Counted from the first letter of the stretch, positions 44,806-55,360 are shown. The stretch: 64,000 nucleotides of DNA from Pomphorhynchus laevis (GCA_012934845.2 WNNJ02000829.1:62001-126000); one strand, 5' to 3'. Translations and numbers: made by a program. Notes: generated by a model from the sequence alone, not told the origin.

Positions 44806-44998
44806 CGAATGGTCAGATATTTTAACTCGAGCAAGGGTTCATACGTCACAATCTTTACAATCGCATCCAATTCCAAACTTGTATAACGATCATTACAATC
44901 TGATGTAGAAGATGCGTGATCAGGAACAGGGATTTGAGATCGATCTTTTCTGGGCTTGATCTTTTATTGAGAGAATAAGCTGTCCACGAGCGGAGCGA

Positions 44999-45200
44999 GC
45001 GGAACTGACATGATAAATCTAGAACTGACATGAAAAATCTAGAACTGACATGAAAAATCTAGAACTGACATGAAAAATCTATAACTGACATGAAAAATCT
45101 AGAACTGACATGAAAAATCTAGAACTGACATGAAAAATCTAGAAGTGACAGTAAAAATATTGAACTGACAGGAAAAATCTGGAACTGACATGAAAAATTT
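44999..45200 (-). repeat. 20-bp tandem repeat at the LINE 5' end
   Basis: About ten copies of GAACTGACATGAAAAATCTA, with units diverging toward the right edge. It sits directly outside the GC-rich 5'-UTR box of the minus-strand L2-like copy. In element orientation the unit reads TAGATTTTTCATGTCAGTTC and shares AGAT and CAGTTC with the 16-bp array at 27929-28035. Confidence 0.9.
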
Positions 45201-45879
45201 TATGTTATTATTAAAAATCGTATGAATTTACAATTTGAATGTAAAAATTGTATAAAAATTGTTATTATTAAAAATTGTATGTTATGTAATGAAACTTAAC
45301 TGGGTTTGGCTACCCTACTGTTAGTATAGAAACAATATATTTGCAACTTTGTTCGACTGTAATAAAATTATTTTGTATAAATCTATTTAGCGAATCCCGA
45401 ATTCATAAAAATCTACTGCTTGAGTAAAATAAATGTTTATGTGAAAAAAATACTGTTTGAATGAAACAGGTTTTGTTTTCTAATCATTCATGATATTTGT
45501 ATCGAATGTATTCGCAATTTGTCTGAAATTGATCACTAATCATTTCATTTTAATTATTTGCATATTCATTGTAGTTATTACTACTAAGTTAACAAGTTTT
45601 ATAATTAGCAAAAAGAAACCGAAACTCGAAACTATAGTATTGCTTCGGCATTACATAATCAATTCTTTAATATTCTTCTTATTCACTTATTAGCTGAAAT
45701 TCATAGCCTCACACGTTACATTTTAATGTTCACATTCGTTTGGTTTTATATTTATTCCGGTTTACTAAAATTCTCGTTAAATGAGAATTACCTTTATTAG
45801 CAAAACATTCTAAACTTTCCAAAATGAGATTGTTTAGAATTGTCGCAAATTATTTTGTATAAATCCATTTAGCGAATCC
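45201..45879. repeat. AT-rich flank holding the LINE target repeat
   Basis: Two similar sequences at about 45366-45480 and from about 45847, each with TTTTGTATAAATC and ATTTAGCGAATCC. The second was the insertion target of the I-like LINE and resumes at 49736. The 67-codon frame at 45490-45693 is hydrophobic by composition and not supported as a gene. Confidence 0.6.
45867..45879 (+). repeat. Target site duplication, left copy
   Basis: ATTTAGCGAATCC, 13 bp, identical to 49736-49748. The pair brackets the I-like LINE exactly and marks a single target-primed insertion. Confidence 0.95.
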
Positions 45880-45905
45880 AAAAAAACAAAAAAAATATCG
45901 TTCAA

Positions 45906-47111
45906 ATGAGTAAATTTAGCATGTCGGAGCGTTCAAAGAACTCAATTAAAACTAATTTTCCTGCCAATGCAATAAACGAGGTAAGTGGAGATTTAGGTTC
46001 ACTTGAATATATTCCGGAGGGTGAACTTCCCCCGGTACCAAAATTATCCAACCTGGTGATTATCAGACTTTTGGTGCCTCTGGAAAGGCAGAACATGTTC
46101 AATGTTTTTATAAGAGGCTTTGCTCATCGATTTAAAAAAAGGATATTGTTCAATGCGATTAAATATTATGAATCTGAGATTAAAATCTCATTCTGCACTC
46201 CTGATCTCGCAATGTCGTACGTAGACTACTTTAAAAAAGAGCATTCGGAACAAGGCATAATTGCTTCCAAACCAATCCTGGCAACAATAAAGATAAATAA
46301 TATGCCCACATACATTTCAGAAGAAGATATATCAGCCCTAGAAACTGATTACAAAATCTCTAACGTGCGCTTTATAAAAGGGATTAAAGGCTTCCCCATT
46401 CCCGTAGCGTTCTGCAATGCCCCGGTTGATGAAGCTCTAAAACTATCGATTTCAACATGCAATCCTTTTATGGGGTATAATTTGAGATTTTCAATAATCG
46501 AAACCGACTCACTAACGTACCCTCACTGCAACAATTGTCATCAGTGGGGGCATTGGTCCACTGGATGTTCTTTACCACATAAGTGCGGCGTGTGTGGTAC
46601 AACTGCTATACATCCTGAGAAGTGCGAAAGTAAGCCATTTTGCGCAAACTGCGGTGGTGAGCACCCCGCATGGTCAAAAAAATGTAAAATCTTTAAGGCG
46701 TACCAAAAGAGACACAGGGGTGTAACAGCAAAACCGACTAGCTTCGTGGAAGCTGTCTCGTCTAACAAGAATGACGACAGGATGCCGGACACAGAAATTC
46801 TTAAACTTATTGAAATGCAGCATCAGGCATCAATGATTCAACTTGAAAAATTGGTCCAAAAATTGGTGGGTCAATTAGCGGAATCCTTCCGTTCTCCTCC
46901 TTCTGGGAAGACCAACAATATTAAGAAGCCACCAAAATCTAAGAAACGAAACGGGTCAGCGCTAAGCATAGCCGCTCTGAAGCTTGCTCGGAAGGATTCG
47001 ATTTGGGCTATGGCTAACGAGGGAAATGAAGATATCGCCCGTGGGCAAGCGACTCCATTTGTCGTGACGGGAAGCGGTAAAGGCGACTTTTCCGCCTCTA
47101 GTTGCGACTAG
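45906..47111 (+). CDS. LINE ORF1 protein, gag-like, three CCHC zinc knuckles
   Basis: 401 codons, intact. The ATG at 45906 is 26 bp from the element end and the only plausible start. Residues 125-200 resemble an RNA-binding fold (ATIKINNMPTYISEEDISAL, then NPFMGYNLRFSIIETDSLTY). Zinc knuckles are C208-C211-H216-C221, C227-C230-H236-C240 and C246-C249-H253-C260; the set of three with a final HPAWSKKC is typical of I/Jockey-group ORF1 proteins. The C-terminal third is basic (NNIKKPPKSKKRNGS). The protein would coat the element RNA and carry it to chromatin. ORF2 begins 34 bp after its stop, so ORF2 is probably translated by reinitiation or read-through typical of such LINEs. Confidence 0.92.
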   Translation: MSKFSMSERSKNSIKTNFPANAINEVSGDLGSLEYIPEGELPPVPKLSNLVIIRLLVPLERQNMFNVFIRGFAHRFKKRILFNAIKYYESEIKISFCTPDLAMSYVDYFKKEHSEQGIIASKPILATIKINNMPTYISEEDISALETDYKISNVRFIKGIKGFPIPVAFCNAPVDEALKLSISTCNPFMGYNLRFSIIETDSLTYPHCNNCHQWGHWSTGCSLPHKCGVCGTTAIHPEKCESKPFCANCGGEHPAWSKKCKIFKAYQKRHRGVTAKPTSFVEAVSSNKNDDRMPDTEILKLIEMQHQASMIQLEKLVQKLVGQLAESFRSPPSGKTNNIKKPPKSKKRNGSALSIAALKLARKDSIWAMANEGNEDIARGQATPFVVTGSGKGDFSASSCD

Positions 47112-47145
47112 GTGGAGGGCGTCCCACTTCGGTAACACTTACGCA

Positions 47146-47460
47146 ATGGGAAGTAGTCAAGGACATTTTTCACTGAATATCCTTCAGTGGAATTCGGGAG
47201 GTGCTTCCGCCCTTAGCCTTCTATCTGGTAGAGATGCAGATGTTATAGTCCTTCAGGAGACGCGGTCTATCCGTCTCCCCCAGGATATTACTCGATTTAT
47301 CCCTAAGCACATATACACCCACTTTACTCCTTACATAACCCCCCCCTCACTCCTCTTCATCACAAGGTCTTTTAACCCTAGTAAAAAGCTCCTTAAGATC
47401 ATCCCTCCTATTAAACTACTCTTGTCCAGCCCTATCTTGTTTAGCTATATCACTTTGTAA
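47146..47460 (+). CDS. LINE ORF2, endonuclease N-terminus
   Basis: 104 codons. FSLNILQWNSGGASALSLL and DADVIVLQETRSI are the first two nuclease boxes (Asn and catalytic Glu). After about 47425 the correct protein continues in another frame (CPALSCLAISLCKNGKRISI), so the stop at 47458-47460 comes from a frame change. Confidence 0.85.
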   Translation: MGSSQGHFSLNILQWNSGGASALSLLSGRDADVIVLQETRSIRLPQDITRFIPKHIYTHFTPYITPPSLLFITRSFNPSKKLLKIIPPIKLLLSSPILFSYITL

Positions 47461-48517
47461 GAACGGTAAGCGTATAAGCATAGCCAATGTCTATATTCGG
47501 CCAGGAGAAATTCACAAGAACCGTGACCTCCTGAATCAAATATTGGGGAGCGGTTATGACATGTTACTTGGTGACTTCAACGACAGAACTGGTCGTTGGA
47601 TTAATGCAGCACTCCGCAGAGCAAGGATCGACTATCTTATTCATAAACCACCTTCCCCAACCTTTCATTGCTCTACAACAAATTCTCTCCTCGACATATT
47701 ACTGCTACATAAGATGTGGTTGTTGAAACCCATTTGCACCGAGCAGTCGCGTCAACAACAGACCACCTCTCATGACCTAATTCGCTGGCGGCTAGAGGAC
47801 GATACGTTGCTTAGAAGAAGGTTTCACTTTGATCCTATTAGAGTGGCCTTCTTTCAGGCAGCTATCCAACTCTTCCCCAGAATTGGAATTGAGAGTTTGA
47901 CCGAATTTAATTCCTACCTCTCATCGCAAGCTACCGCGATCCTTTCGACTACCTATAAAGGTCGAATATACAATCCTACTCCAACAAAGCTCAAGGTCCT
48001 AGCTAAAATGTTGCACATTCCCAATCTCTCTGTTTCCGCCAGACATATCCTCTCGAATGAATATTGGAGCTCTAGATATAGGCTCCAGCTGAGCAGGGAT
48101 AGGGCAAGCATTGCTCTCCAAAACCCTTCTCAGGCTTCCTTCTGGAAGATATTCAAGAAGGAGAAATTTGTTTGCTGGAAGGATAGAGCCTTGGTTTGGA
48201 TTGGTAGCATAGGCCTTGACAAAGTTTTAGAGGAGTCACTTTCCTTACATAATTATGGAGCCACTCATTCTCCCCAACCAATCCCGCCTTGGTGTGACTT
48301 CAGGAGTAGGGACTTGTCTGTTACAGATATCCTCAACTCCTGGGGACCACTCCCGGGCACCTCCAAATCCCACGCGCCACTCACCACTCGTGTCTGTCAG
48401 CTTTTGACATACAGTCAGAGAAAGGAGGTCGCCATCACAATGCTATTAGCCTCCCCGTCTGACATAGCGGAAATCAACATCAGCCGTCGAGTTTTTTTTT
48501 ACCTAAAAAGAGATTAA
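47425..48517 (+). CDS. LINE ORF2, endonuclease C-terminus and linker
   Basis: The open frame starts at about 47425 without an ATG (first Met at 47543). ANVYIRPGEIHKN, MLLGDFNDRTGRW (GDFN box) and NSLLDILLLHKMW are the nuclease core. QTTSHDLIRWRL may hold the final His. The linker runs to SRRVFFYLKRD, where a run of nine T at 48492-48500 shifts the frame. The other frame there reads PKKRLITCPKDLRPISIQNA and leads into the reverse transcriptase. A homopolymer change such as this can also be a sequencing error. Confidence 0.85.
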
Positions 48518-49608
48518 TCACTTGTCCTAAAGATCTGCGGCCCATCTCGATTCAAAACGCCCTCATATCCATCTACGAGAAAGCGCTTGCGCGTAGAATC
48601 CGCGTTCATTTATGTAGGCGTAATTTGATCCCACTTAGTTTTCATGGGTTTGTCAAAGGGCGCTCGGTCCATTCAGCAATTGGTGAAGTGCATCAGTTTT
48701 GTCAGGATAATAGTCATCAGCTTGCTGTGGCTGTTTTTCTTGATTTTTCAGCTGCATTTGACCGGATCTCCATTCCCTTCGTTATCTCCTCTCTCAGGTC
48801 CCTCGGGTTGCCTGCGAGAATTGTTAACAGGGTGGAGATATTGTTGTACACCAAGCGGTTCTACTATGAAGACGACCCTGATGCGCGTCAGTTCTACCCT
48901 ATTACAGGTGTACCTCAAGGATCCCCACTTTCTCCTATCTTATATCTTGCTGCATCCATTGTATTATTCAAGAATTTTAAACGTGATCAACATCTAGTGG
49001 TATATGCTGATGATACCACAGCCTTGTTCTCTGGACGCAGGTGCAAAGATGTAATCTCTGACATCAGCCGTTTCTTTTTAAGATTAAAAGATCAGTTGCC
49101 CCCATCCAATCTTATTTTAAACTCCTCTAAATCACAGGTGGTTGTCTTTAATGGCGTTCCTGCCACCAAAAAGAAACTTAAGAGACTAGCACTCTCTACA
49201 CTCTCCTCCATTTTGCAGCATCAACCACTCCCCATCTTCACGAGTCGAGTAAAATATCTGGGGTTCACCGTTACGGTGAATTGGTCGGCGAAAGCTGACC
49301 TGGATAGACTTAAACGTATCCTGAAGAAAGCTAGGTGGGCTCTGAAACGGGCCCAGCATCTGTCATTTAATGGGATAACCCAAGTGCGCCTCTGGGGTAC
49401 TTGGGCTATCTCGGGATTAGTCTTCTTCTCACGAGGACGTCCCCCAGAACAAAGACTAAGGTTTCTCAAGCTCCTCATCTCGAGATTACCAACCATAGTC
49501 CGCCTTGACTGGACTCTTAGGTGTGTGAGAGACCCCGAATGGTTCAGTCAGAGGGCGGCGCGCTGGTGCGGCCGAGGGGCTCAGATCCCTCTGGACCTGA
49601 GGCCGTGA
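48501..49608 (+). CDS. LINE ORF2, reverse transcriptase and C-terminus
   Basis: The frame is open from about 48501. The first Met at 48625 gives 327 codons. Counting from that Met: FVKGRS at 9-14, motif A AVFLDFSAAFDRI with D40, motif B GVPQGSPLSP at 95-104 and motif C YADD at 127-130, all with intact catalytic residues. The thumb region includes SRVKYLGFTVTVNWS. The protein ends RWCGRGAQIPLDLRP. I see no RNase H domain after the reverse transcriptase, which leans against a classic I element and toward an R1- or Jockey-like type. Confidence 0.9.
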
Positions 49609-49735
49609 ATATAAGTTGAAGATTTCAAAATACACGTCGTGAACAGTTTCTATTTTAAGTTGTCTTTTGCATGTTTTTGTTTCTTAAGTTTTTATCAGTT
49701 ATATAGTTATTAATAAAACCCTTACTTACTTACTT

Positions 49736-49748
49736 ATTTAGCGAATCC
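49736..49748 (+). repeat. Target site duplication, right copy
   Basis: ATTTAGCGAATCC, identical to 45867-45879. The sequence after it (CGAATTTATGAAAATTTACT) matches the continuation of the other flank copy at about 45395, confirming that the pre-insertion site was a repeat. Confidence 0.95.
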
Positions 49749-49870
49749 CGAATTTATGAAAATTTACTGTTTGAATGAAATAAAAATAACTGTTTAAGCG
49801 AAAATAAAATGTTTGAATGAAGCAGGTTTCGGTCCCTATTCTTCGACCCAACATATACTCTATTCGATGT
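49749..49870 (+). repeat. Flanking repeat with a partial dispersed-repeat core
   Basis: Continues the 45366-45480-type repeat (TGTTTGAATGAA blocks) and then joins GCAGGTTTCGGTCCCTATTC and CGACCCAACATA, the central part of the dispersed palindromic repeat. Confidence 0.6.
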
Positions 49871-50449
49871 ATATAGTAACGTGGACAGTGGCTCCAACGG
49901 GAGGTTCGAATTCTAACCACTATTTATAAGCTACTTGTCAAACAAAGATCCAAAATTGACATGCTTACGCCTATCATACTTGTGAAATCATGTATGTGTT
50001 GATATAAATTGTGATCATTTAATACTCCCAAAAGTAATTCGGGCTCACAATCGCAACCCGAATGGGATACAATGAGTCCAATACACTATGGGCATATCAA
50101 CATCGCCTATTATCAAAATATCTCTATATATGCGAGAGAATATATGTTTACCATATATATATTTTCACAATAATTGATATTATCGCATGTAAGTTCCAAC
50201 GTTTTGAAAGTCAGTGTCTTTGATATAAATGATAACTCCAACACCTTACTGATTTCTCTATCACAACCTTTTAAGTTTAAACCAGATATTGCAATTTCTT
50301 CGTCAAGTATCTCTGGTTTGAGCTAAGTTTCGGTTATAATCCGAATGTCAACTGATCTTTCTTAAACAAAGACCTCAAGTTTATTTCGTTTGTATTCAAA
50401 TGTTCAATACATTTGAATACAATATCAGAGGAGGTTATAATTGACTCTG
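49871..50449. other. Unassigned intergenic sequence
   Basis: Balanced to AT-rich. A GGTTCGAATTC word at about 49905 resembles a tRNA B box but no cloverleaf can be built. The last 150 bp may be decayed LINE sequence continuing into 50450. Confidence 0.4.
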
Positions 50450-50870
50450 GATTGTAATTTTTGAAACTTGGATAATAAATTCCAAACATTGGTAGAGTAA
50501 TTTTTTGATAGTTCGCATTTATTATTTATTGAGAATAACCCCGATCTCCGGAGCCCAGATTCCGGATAATCAACAAGCTGACATTGGGATTGGGAGAGTA
50601 AACCAAAAAGCTAGTGGATGTCCGGCGACGGACTACACACAATTTTTTAATTCCAAGATTCTTTTCGCCATTATCTACTCTTTCGAAAAGTTCTTTGATA
50701 TCAGATTTATAAAGGGCGCGATATTCCGGGGGGGCAAATCTTGCCACATCTGTAATCATGTGTCGACTAAGAAAAAACCATCACGCAATGCTAGAGTGCG
50801 CATTATTGGATCTTTCAAAATTACTTTGATCAAACGAGGCTTCGATCAAATATCATCGCGTATCTACACC
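50450..50870 (-). pseudogene. LINE ORF1-type fragment (RNA-binding region), minus strand
   Basis: Minus-strand frames read KPRLIKVILKDPIMRTLALR, then MITDVARFAPPEYRALYKSD, IKELFERVDNGEKNLGIKKL, CVVRRRTSTSF. The order (RPRLIKV, a variable stretch, then a basic ERVDNGEKNLGI) follows the ORF1 RNA-binding region of several LINE groups. It is a fragment without neighbouring reverse transcriptase, with the frame changing once. A host origin is less likely. Confidence 0.45.
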
Positions 50871-51021
50871 AGTCTATTCAGATGTTAAATGTGGAAGTTT
50901 TGTAATTCGCTGGATGAACAGGTTAGAAGTAGGAATGAAAATAATGACAGAACAAAATCAACATCGTGTCTTAATCTTAAGTGGCTTGCAGCAGATGATG
51001 ATTCCTAAAGGTTTGCAATGA

Positions 51022-51486
51022 TTAAGCAGTTTGCTCTGTCACGATTCTTATAAAACTGTTTTCACTGACTGTAAATCTAAAGTCTTTGAAAGTGGATTCA
51101 TATTTTGTACAATGATCCGAATTGTAAGTAGATGCAATAGTTGGACCCACAGTATCATCCTTGTTTTGTTTGCTATCTTGTGGTATAGATGTAGTGAATG
51201 ATTCATTGAGTAAAGAAGCAATTTTCTTTTTATAATCATCTGGCATTATAACATCTAAATGCTTTGTAAGGTTAGATGACGAAGACGTACGCTTTGTGAT
51301 ACTGTTTCGGCGTGTAAAATATGCATCATTAATAATTGATTTACGAATACAAGTTGTTAAGCGATAATCTGTTGAAATTTTCTCTGATATCATTGATCCT
51401 TTAAAGATGATAGATGCAGTGCAAAACTCACACACGAATTTTCTCACAGTTAGAGAGTTTGCATATCTATGTGGAATAAATGTCAT
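51022..51486 (-). CDS. Hypothetical ORF, 154 codons, minus strand
   Basis: The ATG at 51486 opens a frame with FVCEFCTASIIFK near residues 17-29 and SSNLTKHLDV near 73-82. CxxC followed by NLxKHL recalls a BED-type zinc finger of hAT transposases or ZBED proteins, but the spacing is far too long, so a decayed transposase or exon is possible. The C-terminal half is polar (SIPQDSKQNKDDT). Composition is less AT-biased than the surroundings. No firm family. Confidence 0.3.
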   Translation of the reverse strand: MTFIPHRYANSLTVRKFVCEFCTASIIFKGSMISEKISTDYRLTTCIRKSIINDAYFTRRNSITKRTSSSSNLTKHLDVIMPDDYKKKIASLLNESFTTSIPQDSKQNKDDTVGPTIASTYNSDHCTKYESTFKDFRFTVSENSFIRIVTEQTA

Positions 51487-52359
51487 TATCCATTATTATA
51501 CATATTACCTACAATATTACCAGAAAATATGAAAATCAGATAATTGCTAATGCAAATCTTATTTTTGTTATTTATTATTTTTCCGTTGATATCTAAAGCG
51601 TGATCATATATGCAATCGATAAAGCAAATCAATATAAATTTGTTTTATCAAATAGTGAAATAGTAGAATAGTTTACTATTTTATATTATATGGTATGCAT
51701 GAATGCTCATGCAAAAATATGCTTCTTGTAAATTTTTAATACGGTAATGAATTTAGCGCTCGAATGGCGTGTAATGTTATGAACGTGCAGGAAATCGCTG
51801 GTGTTAAAATATTTATCAGTGAAGTATGTTGCTTGAATTATAAAAAGACGAATTGATAATTAATAGATTTGTATTAATAGATAAACTTTAATTAATAGAT
51901 AATATATTATTGACATTTTATATCATTGAAATTTCAATATTTTATAAGCATACTCCTTGAGTGAATTTTTAAACTGTGCTCCCTTTCTCAATAATTTATT
52001 CATATCTTTGCCTATTGTTGTGAGCCAGGATGCATATAGATGTCAATGCTGGAAAAGAAAATATGTAGCTGATTTCTACCGGCTGCATTTTTATAGGCAA
52101 TTTTGCCGTTTCTATCACGAAATAACCAATTTCGTATAGAACCCATACCATTCCACTTTTCAAGAATATTTCAACATGCCGTCATATTTATATCCGAAAT
52201 ATGTTAAATAAAAGCATTGATAAATATTGTTATAATGGCTGAAATTAATTTCGAACCGTCAATGGGTGGGTCTAAGGAGTCAAGGCTTAGAATGTTTGAT
52301 ATAAAATATACAAATATTTTTTTATATTATTCAGACAGGAAAATATTATTGGGGAACGA
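51487..52359. other. AT-rich DNA with a small reverse-transcriptase remnant
   Basis: 51690-51745 repeats the segment seen at 52965-53020 (GGTATGCATGAATGCTCATG) from the YIDD-type reverse transcriptase. Otherwise nothing is identified. Confidence 0.5.
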
Positions 52360-52765
52360 ATTAATTAAATCAGCTAACTGAGTTTACGTATTGTTATATA
52401 ATTATAAAATAAACAAAACATAATAATGCTAAATCAAAATTTAATAATTAAATAATAAAATTAATAATTGTTTTTAGATTTTCTATAATTTAAATCAAGT
52501 TAAAAAATAAAAATAAAAATAAAAAATAAAATTTAAAATAAACGTCATTTTTATGAATTGACTAAAAATAACAGACGTTGTATCAGAATAAGAATTAGAG
52601 GTCATCAGGAGGAACTGCTATGCTATCAGGTTTCGGCCCCTAACTCTTCTACCCAACATAGCAGCGGGGCCAAATACATGCTAATGATGTATTTCCTCTG
52701 AAATAACTATCTAGTATCTTATTCTAATGCAAAGTATATTATTTATTATCCATCCATAAAAATTT
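52360..52765 (+). repeat. Dispersed palindromic repeat with AT-rich left flank
   Basis: Best-preserved larger unit. 52360-52540 is the AT-rich flank (reverse complement of 8836-8995) and 52540-52765 the core. Core ends are imperfect inverted repeats: at left TTTTATGAATTGACTA then GTATCAGAATAAG, at right CTTATTCTAATGC then TATCCATCCATAAAA. The centre holds an 8-bp stem, CTGCTATG and CATAGCAG, around a GC-richer loop. Confidence 0.85.
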
Positions 52766-52784
52766 GCCACTTAAGAGTTTAAAT

Positions 52785-53230
52785 TTATTCTTTATAATTA
52801 TTGTGTTGATTTATATATTTTACTATTTTCTGCTTGATGTTATTTTTATAGTAACCTAGTTTAAAATATGTATCTATTAAATTATTTAAATGATTTTGAA
52901 GAAAGCCAATATCATTACATATTGTTGCAATTCTTAAAATTTCATTATTTAATGTATTATATTTTATATTATATGGTATGCATGAATGCTCATGCAAAAA
53001 TATGCTTCTTGTAAATTTAAATATGTCATCTTTACGATATAAATTAATAGTAGTTTTAGTTAATGTTAATTTAATGTTCATATCTAGATATACACCTTCT
53101 TTATCATTAATATTGGATTTGTTAAGAATAAGGCTGCTGGATAAATTTGCTCACTTATTGAATAAAAATTATTAGAATTAAATACGCACATATCATCAAT
53201 ATATCGAAACATATATTTCATATTTTTATA
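52785..53230 (-). pseudogene. YIDD-type reverse transcriptase remnant, C-terminal region
   Basis: The 98-codon minus-strand frame 53081-52785 reads MNIKLTLTKTTINLYRKDDI, FKFTRSIFLHEHS, CIPYNIKYNTLNNEILRIA, and ends YFKLGYYKNNIKQKIVKYIN. The pattern of lYrKdDiF, iPyniky-tl-neilRiAt and late gYyKn is that of the post-palm region of a family of reverse transcriptases with a YIDD box that I would place near Penelope-like elements. The palm of a sister copy is at 56304-55921. The frame is abruptly bounded by the dispersed repeat at its 3' side. Confidence 0.5.
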
Positions 53231-53379
53231 TAATTTATAAATTATAAATTATTAAATATGTTATAAAATATGCTATATAATATATAATATAATATTATAA
53301 TACTATAATATATAATGTAATATATAATATATTTAATATATTATATTAAATTATATTATAAATTTATCATCTAATTTAT

Positions 53380-53546
53380 AAAAGTGATGACCAATATCGT
53401 AACATATTATGATAATACGTCAAATTTCATTATATAATCTTTCATATTTAATATTATATGTTCTGCATGAATTCTTACGCAAAAATATGTTTCTTGTAAG
53501 TTTAAATATGTCGTCATTACGATATTATATATAAATACACCTTTTT
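53380..53546 (-). pseudogene. Further copy of the same reverse transcriptase fragment
   Basis: Nucleotide-level match to 52880-53040 (GACCAATATCGTAACATATT, TATATGTTCTGCATGAATTC, AAAAATATGTTTCTTGTAAG) with more divergence and no open frame. TA-rich simple sequence at 53230-53370 separates it from the previous copy. Confidence 0.6.
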
Positions 53547-55360
53547 TTATCATCAATATTATTTACAATATAGTTTTGAACTTTAAAAAACTCTAGAGAG
53601 TTTGTAAAATTTTAGGTTTTTTACTGCAAAGTATAATTTGAGTATTTTACAATATCGAAAAACAATGATCTCTAAACTTTTTTAAGAAATATTTTCGCAT
53701 TTACTCTTTTTAGTATCACCTGCGGTTCCGGAATTTCGAGGAATGCAAACATTCCTCGAAATCAAAAAGACGATACAACGAACAATACGTTGGCAATGTT
53801 TTAAGTGTATAATCGGGTATAACTCGATTTATTAATTTATAAATTTGGACTAGGATATGTTGTTTATTTCCCTGTCAATTTTTCTTCCTTATGATTGTAC
53901 AGCACTTGCTTACAATCATCACGTAAGTATCAATCTTGGACGTTGTGATTTTAAACATTCAGACTGGAGACAACCTCTAATTTATAGCACGTCTTGCTCT
54001 TACAATTAAATTTTTCACTTAAAATTAAAACAACTTCAAATCACAATTAATTGATTGATTTAATCACTTATAATTGCACTTTGTTCTTTTCTATTCTTAA
54101 TGTGCCGGAAGAATACTGCCGGTACATTGGGTGAATACTTTTATAACGCTAATTTTAATACTTTTTATATAATAATTGTATTATAGATAATATAATAATT
54201 ATATATTTTAATTATTTTATGTAAAGATTTTTAAATCTATCTTTTAAATCTTTTTACATAGATTTTTTAAATGAATCAACTTCAGACTTTATTTGAATCA
54301 CGTCGGGGTTAACCACGTTCTGTAATCACGCCAAAGTTAAGTGAATATTACGTTTTTTGCTCAGCGAGTACGACAAACATTTCTCGACTAAAATTCAAGT
54401 CTAGTAAATACTAGAGACATATTTTGAAAGTTTATTTTTTTAAAGCCACATTGTAGTTGACTTTTGTGACTGAAATGAGTATACCAACACCTTTATTGTA
54501 AGCTGGTTAAATGACGATTTATCTTTTTAAATAGTAAGTTCTTATTTACTCATTTAACCAAATATTTGAGAGTGTGTGTCTTTCGCATTTAATTTAAACC
54601 TACCATAAGTCTATTTAATGAAAGATACGTACATCAGTAATCAAAATAATTCTAAAAGTCGTTTTGCTTTTTCTTTGGTAATATTTGCAAAAAATGAATT
54701 GTAAAGGATTAGTCTGTAATCATTTTGAACATTTCAAGATTTACTCAGACGTACAACAACGTGTATATATTTAAAAACTATCTTTCATTAGGCGAGAGTA
54801 GGCAATACCTTGTTTAAAATTTGGAGTTTCAGCATATTGAAATCGCTTGTTTGCTAAGACCATCTCCCAATATGTATTTAAGTATTTTAAGGAAAATTAA
54901 TTTTCAGATATAATCAATTTAAAGAATCCAAAAATATCAAGAATTCAATATTTTATCAGCTTGATGTCCTGCGGATTTGTAATTTTGATGCTCGATCTAA
55001 GATTGTTATTCGTGCATGACTAAATCCAGATATACCTAGATAGCTCTACTATAGCTCGATTTTAATTTGTTTATGCTAAAAGATTTTTTGCTAATTGTTT
55101 TTAATTCATATTTTGTGATCCTTTTTGTTATTCTAATGAATCCGCATCACAATCGAGAATTTTAAACACTCATGTTTTTTAGTTAATTCCATTGTGAAAA
55201 TTAAACTTTAATTTTGGATGTAGAACACGGAAGAATGAAGGTGTTCGGATATAGTGATTATGAAATAATCGATTTTCTTTAATTATTGTCCGTCTTAGTT
55301 ATAATAGGAACATATAATCGTGTATATAACATTTTCCGTTCTTGTTATCACCTTCTGCAG
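53547..55360. other. Low-copy intergenic or intronic DNA
   Basis: The longest stretch without recognisable repeats (1.8 kb). No frame beyond chance is seen. A palindromic run near 54220-54260 (AAAGATTTTTAAATCTA, then TTTTAAATCTTTTTACA) is noted. If the exon at 55361 is real, this would be part of its upstream intron. Confidence 0.5.

Larger units (their letters stand above)
41437..44998 (-). mobile_element. L2-like LINE, minus strand, 5' and central part
   Basis: The most complete L2-like copy by domain content. Read on the minus strand: 5' UTR with a GC-rich GCTCGCTCCGCTCG box, an ORF1-side region (44805-44040), endonuclease (43740-42996), reverse transcriptase start (42944-42437) and palm (42061-41667), ending at 41437 where the CR1/Rex1-like element interrupts it. 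It is diverged from copies 1 and 2, rich in frame changes, and older. The 20-bp tandem repeats at 44999-45200 form its 5' end. Confidence 0.85.
45880..49735 (+). mobile_element. Near-complete I/R1-like LINE
   Basis: Two-ORF non-LTR retrotransposon of 3.86 kb between 13-bp target duplications. It has a 26-bp A-rich 5' leader, ORF1 (45906-47111) with three CCHC knuckles, ORF2 (from 47146) with endonuclease and reverse transcriptase, and a roughly 125-bp 3' UTR ending AATAAAACCC then CTTACTTACTTACTT. The simple-repeat tail instead of poly(A) and the knuckle-bearing ORF1 suit the I/R1/Jockey superfamily. ORF1 is intact and ORF2 has two frame changes, so the copy is young. Whether the very short leader is the true 5' end or a 5' truncation just above ORF1 cannot be told from one copy. 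Confidence 0.93.

Noticed and set aside
49885-49925. tRNA-like GGTTCGAATTC box and CCAC end
   Set aside because: No D-arm, anticodon arm or paired acceptor stem can be built around it.
52600-52690. CTGATGA and GCCGAAAC words in the dispersed palindromic repeat, read on the minus strand, resembling a hammerhead
   Set aside because: GAAA comes before CTGATGA and the interval is too short for helices I and III. The partial stem II complementarity (TTAGAGG/CCTCTAA) is probably part of the general palindrome.
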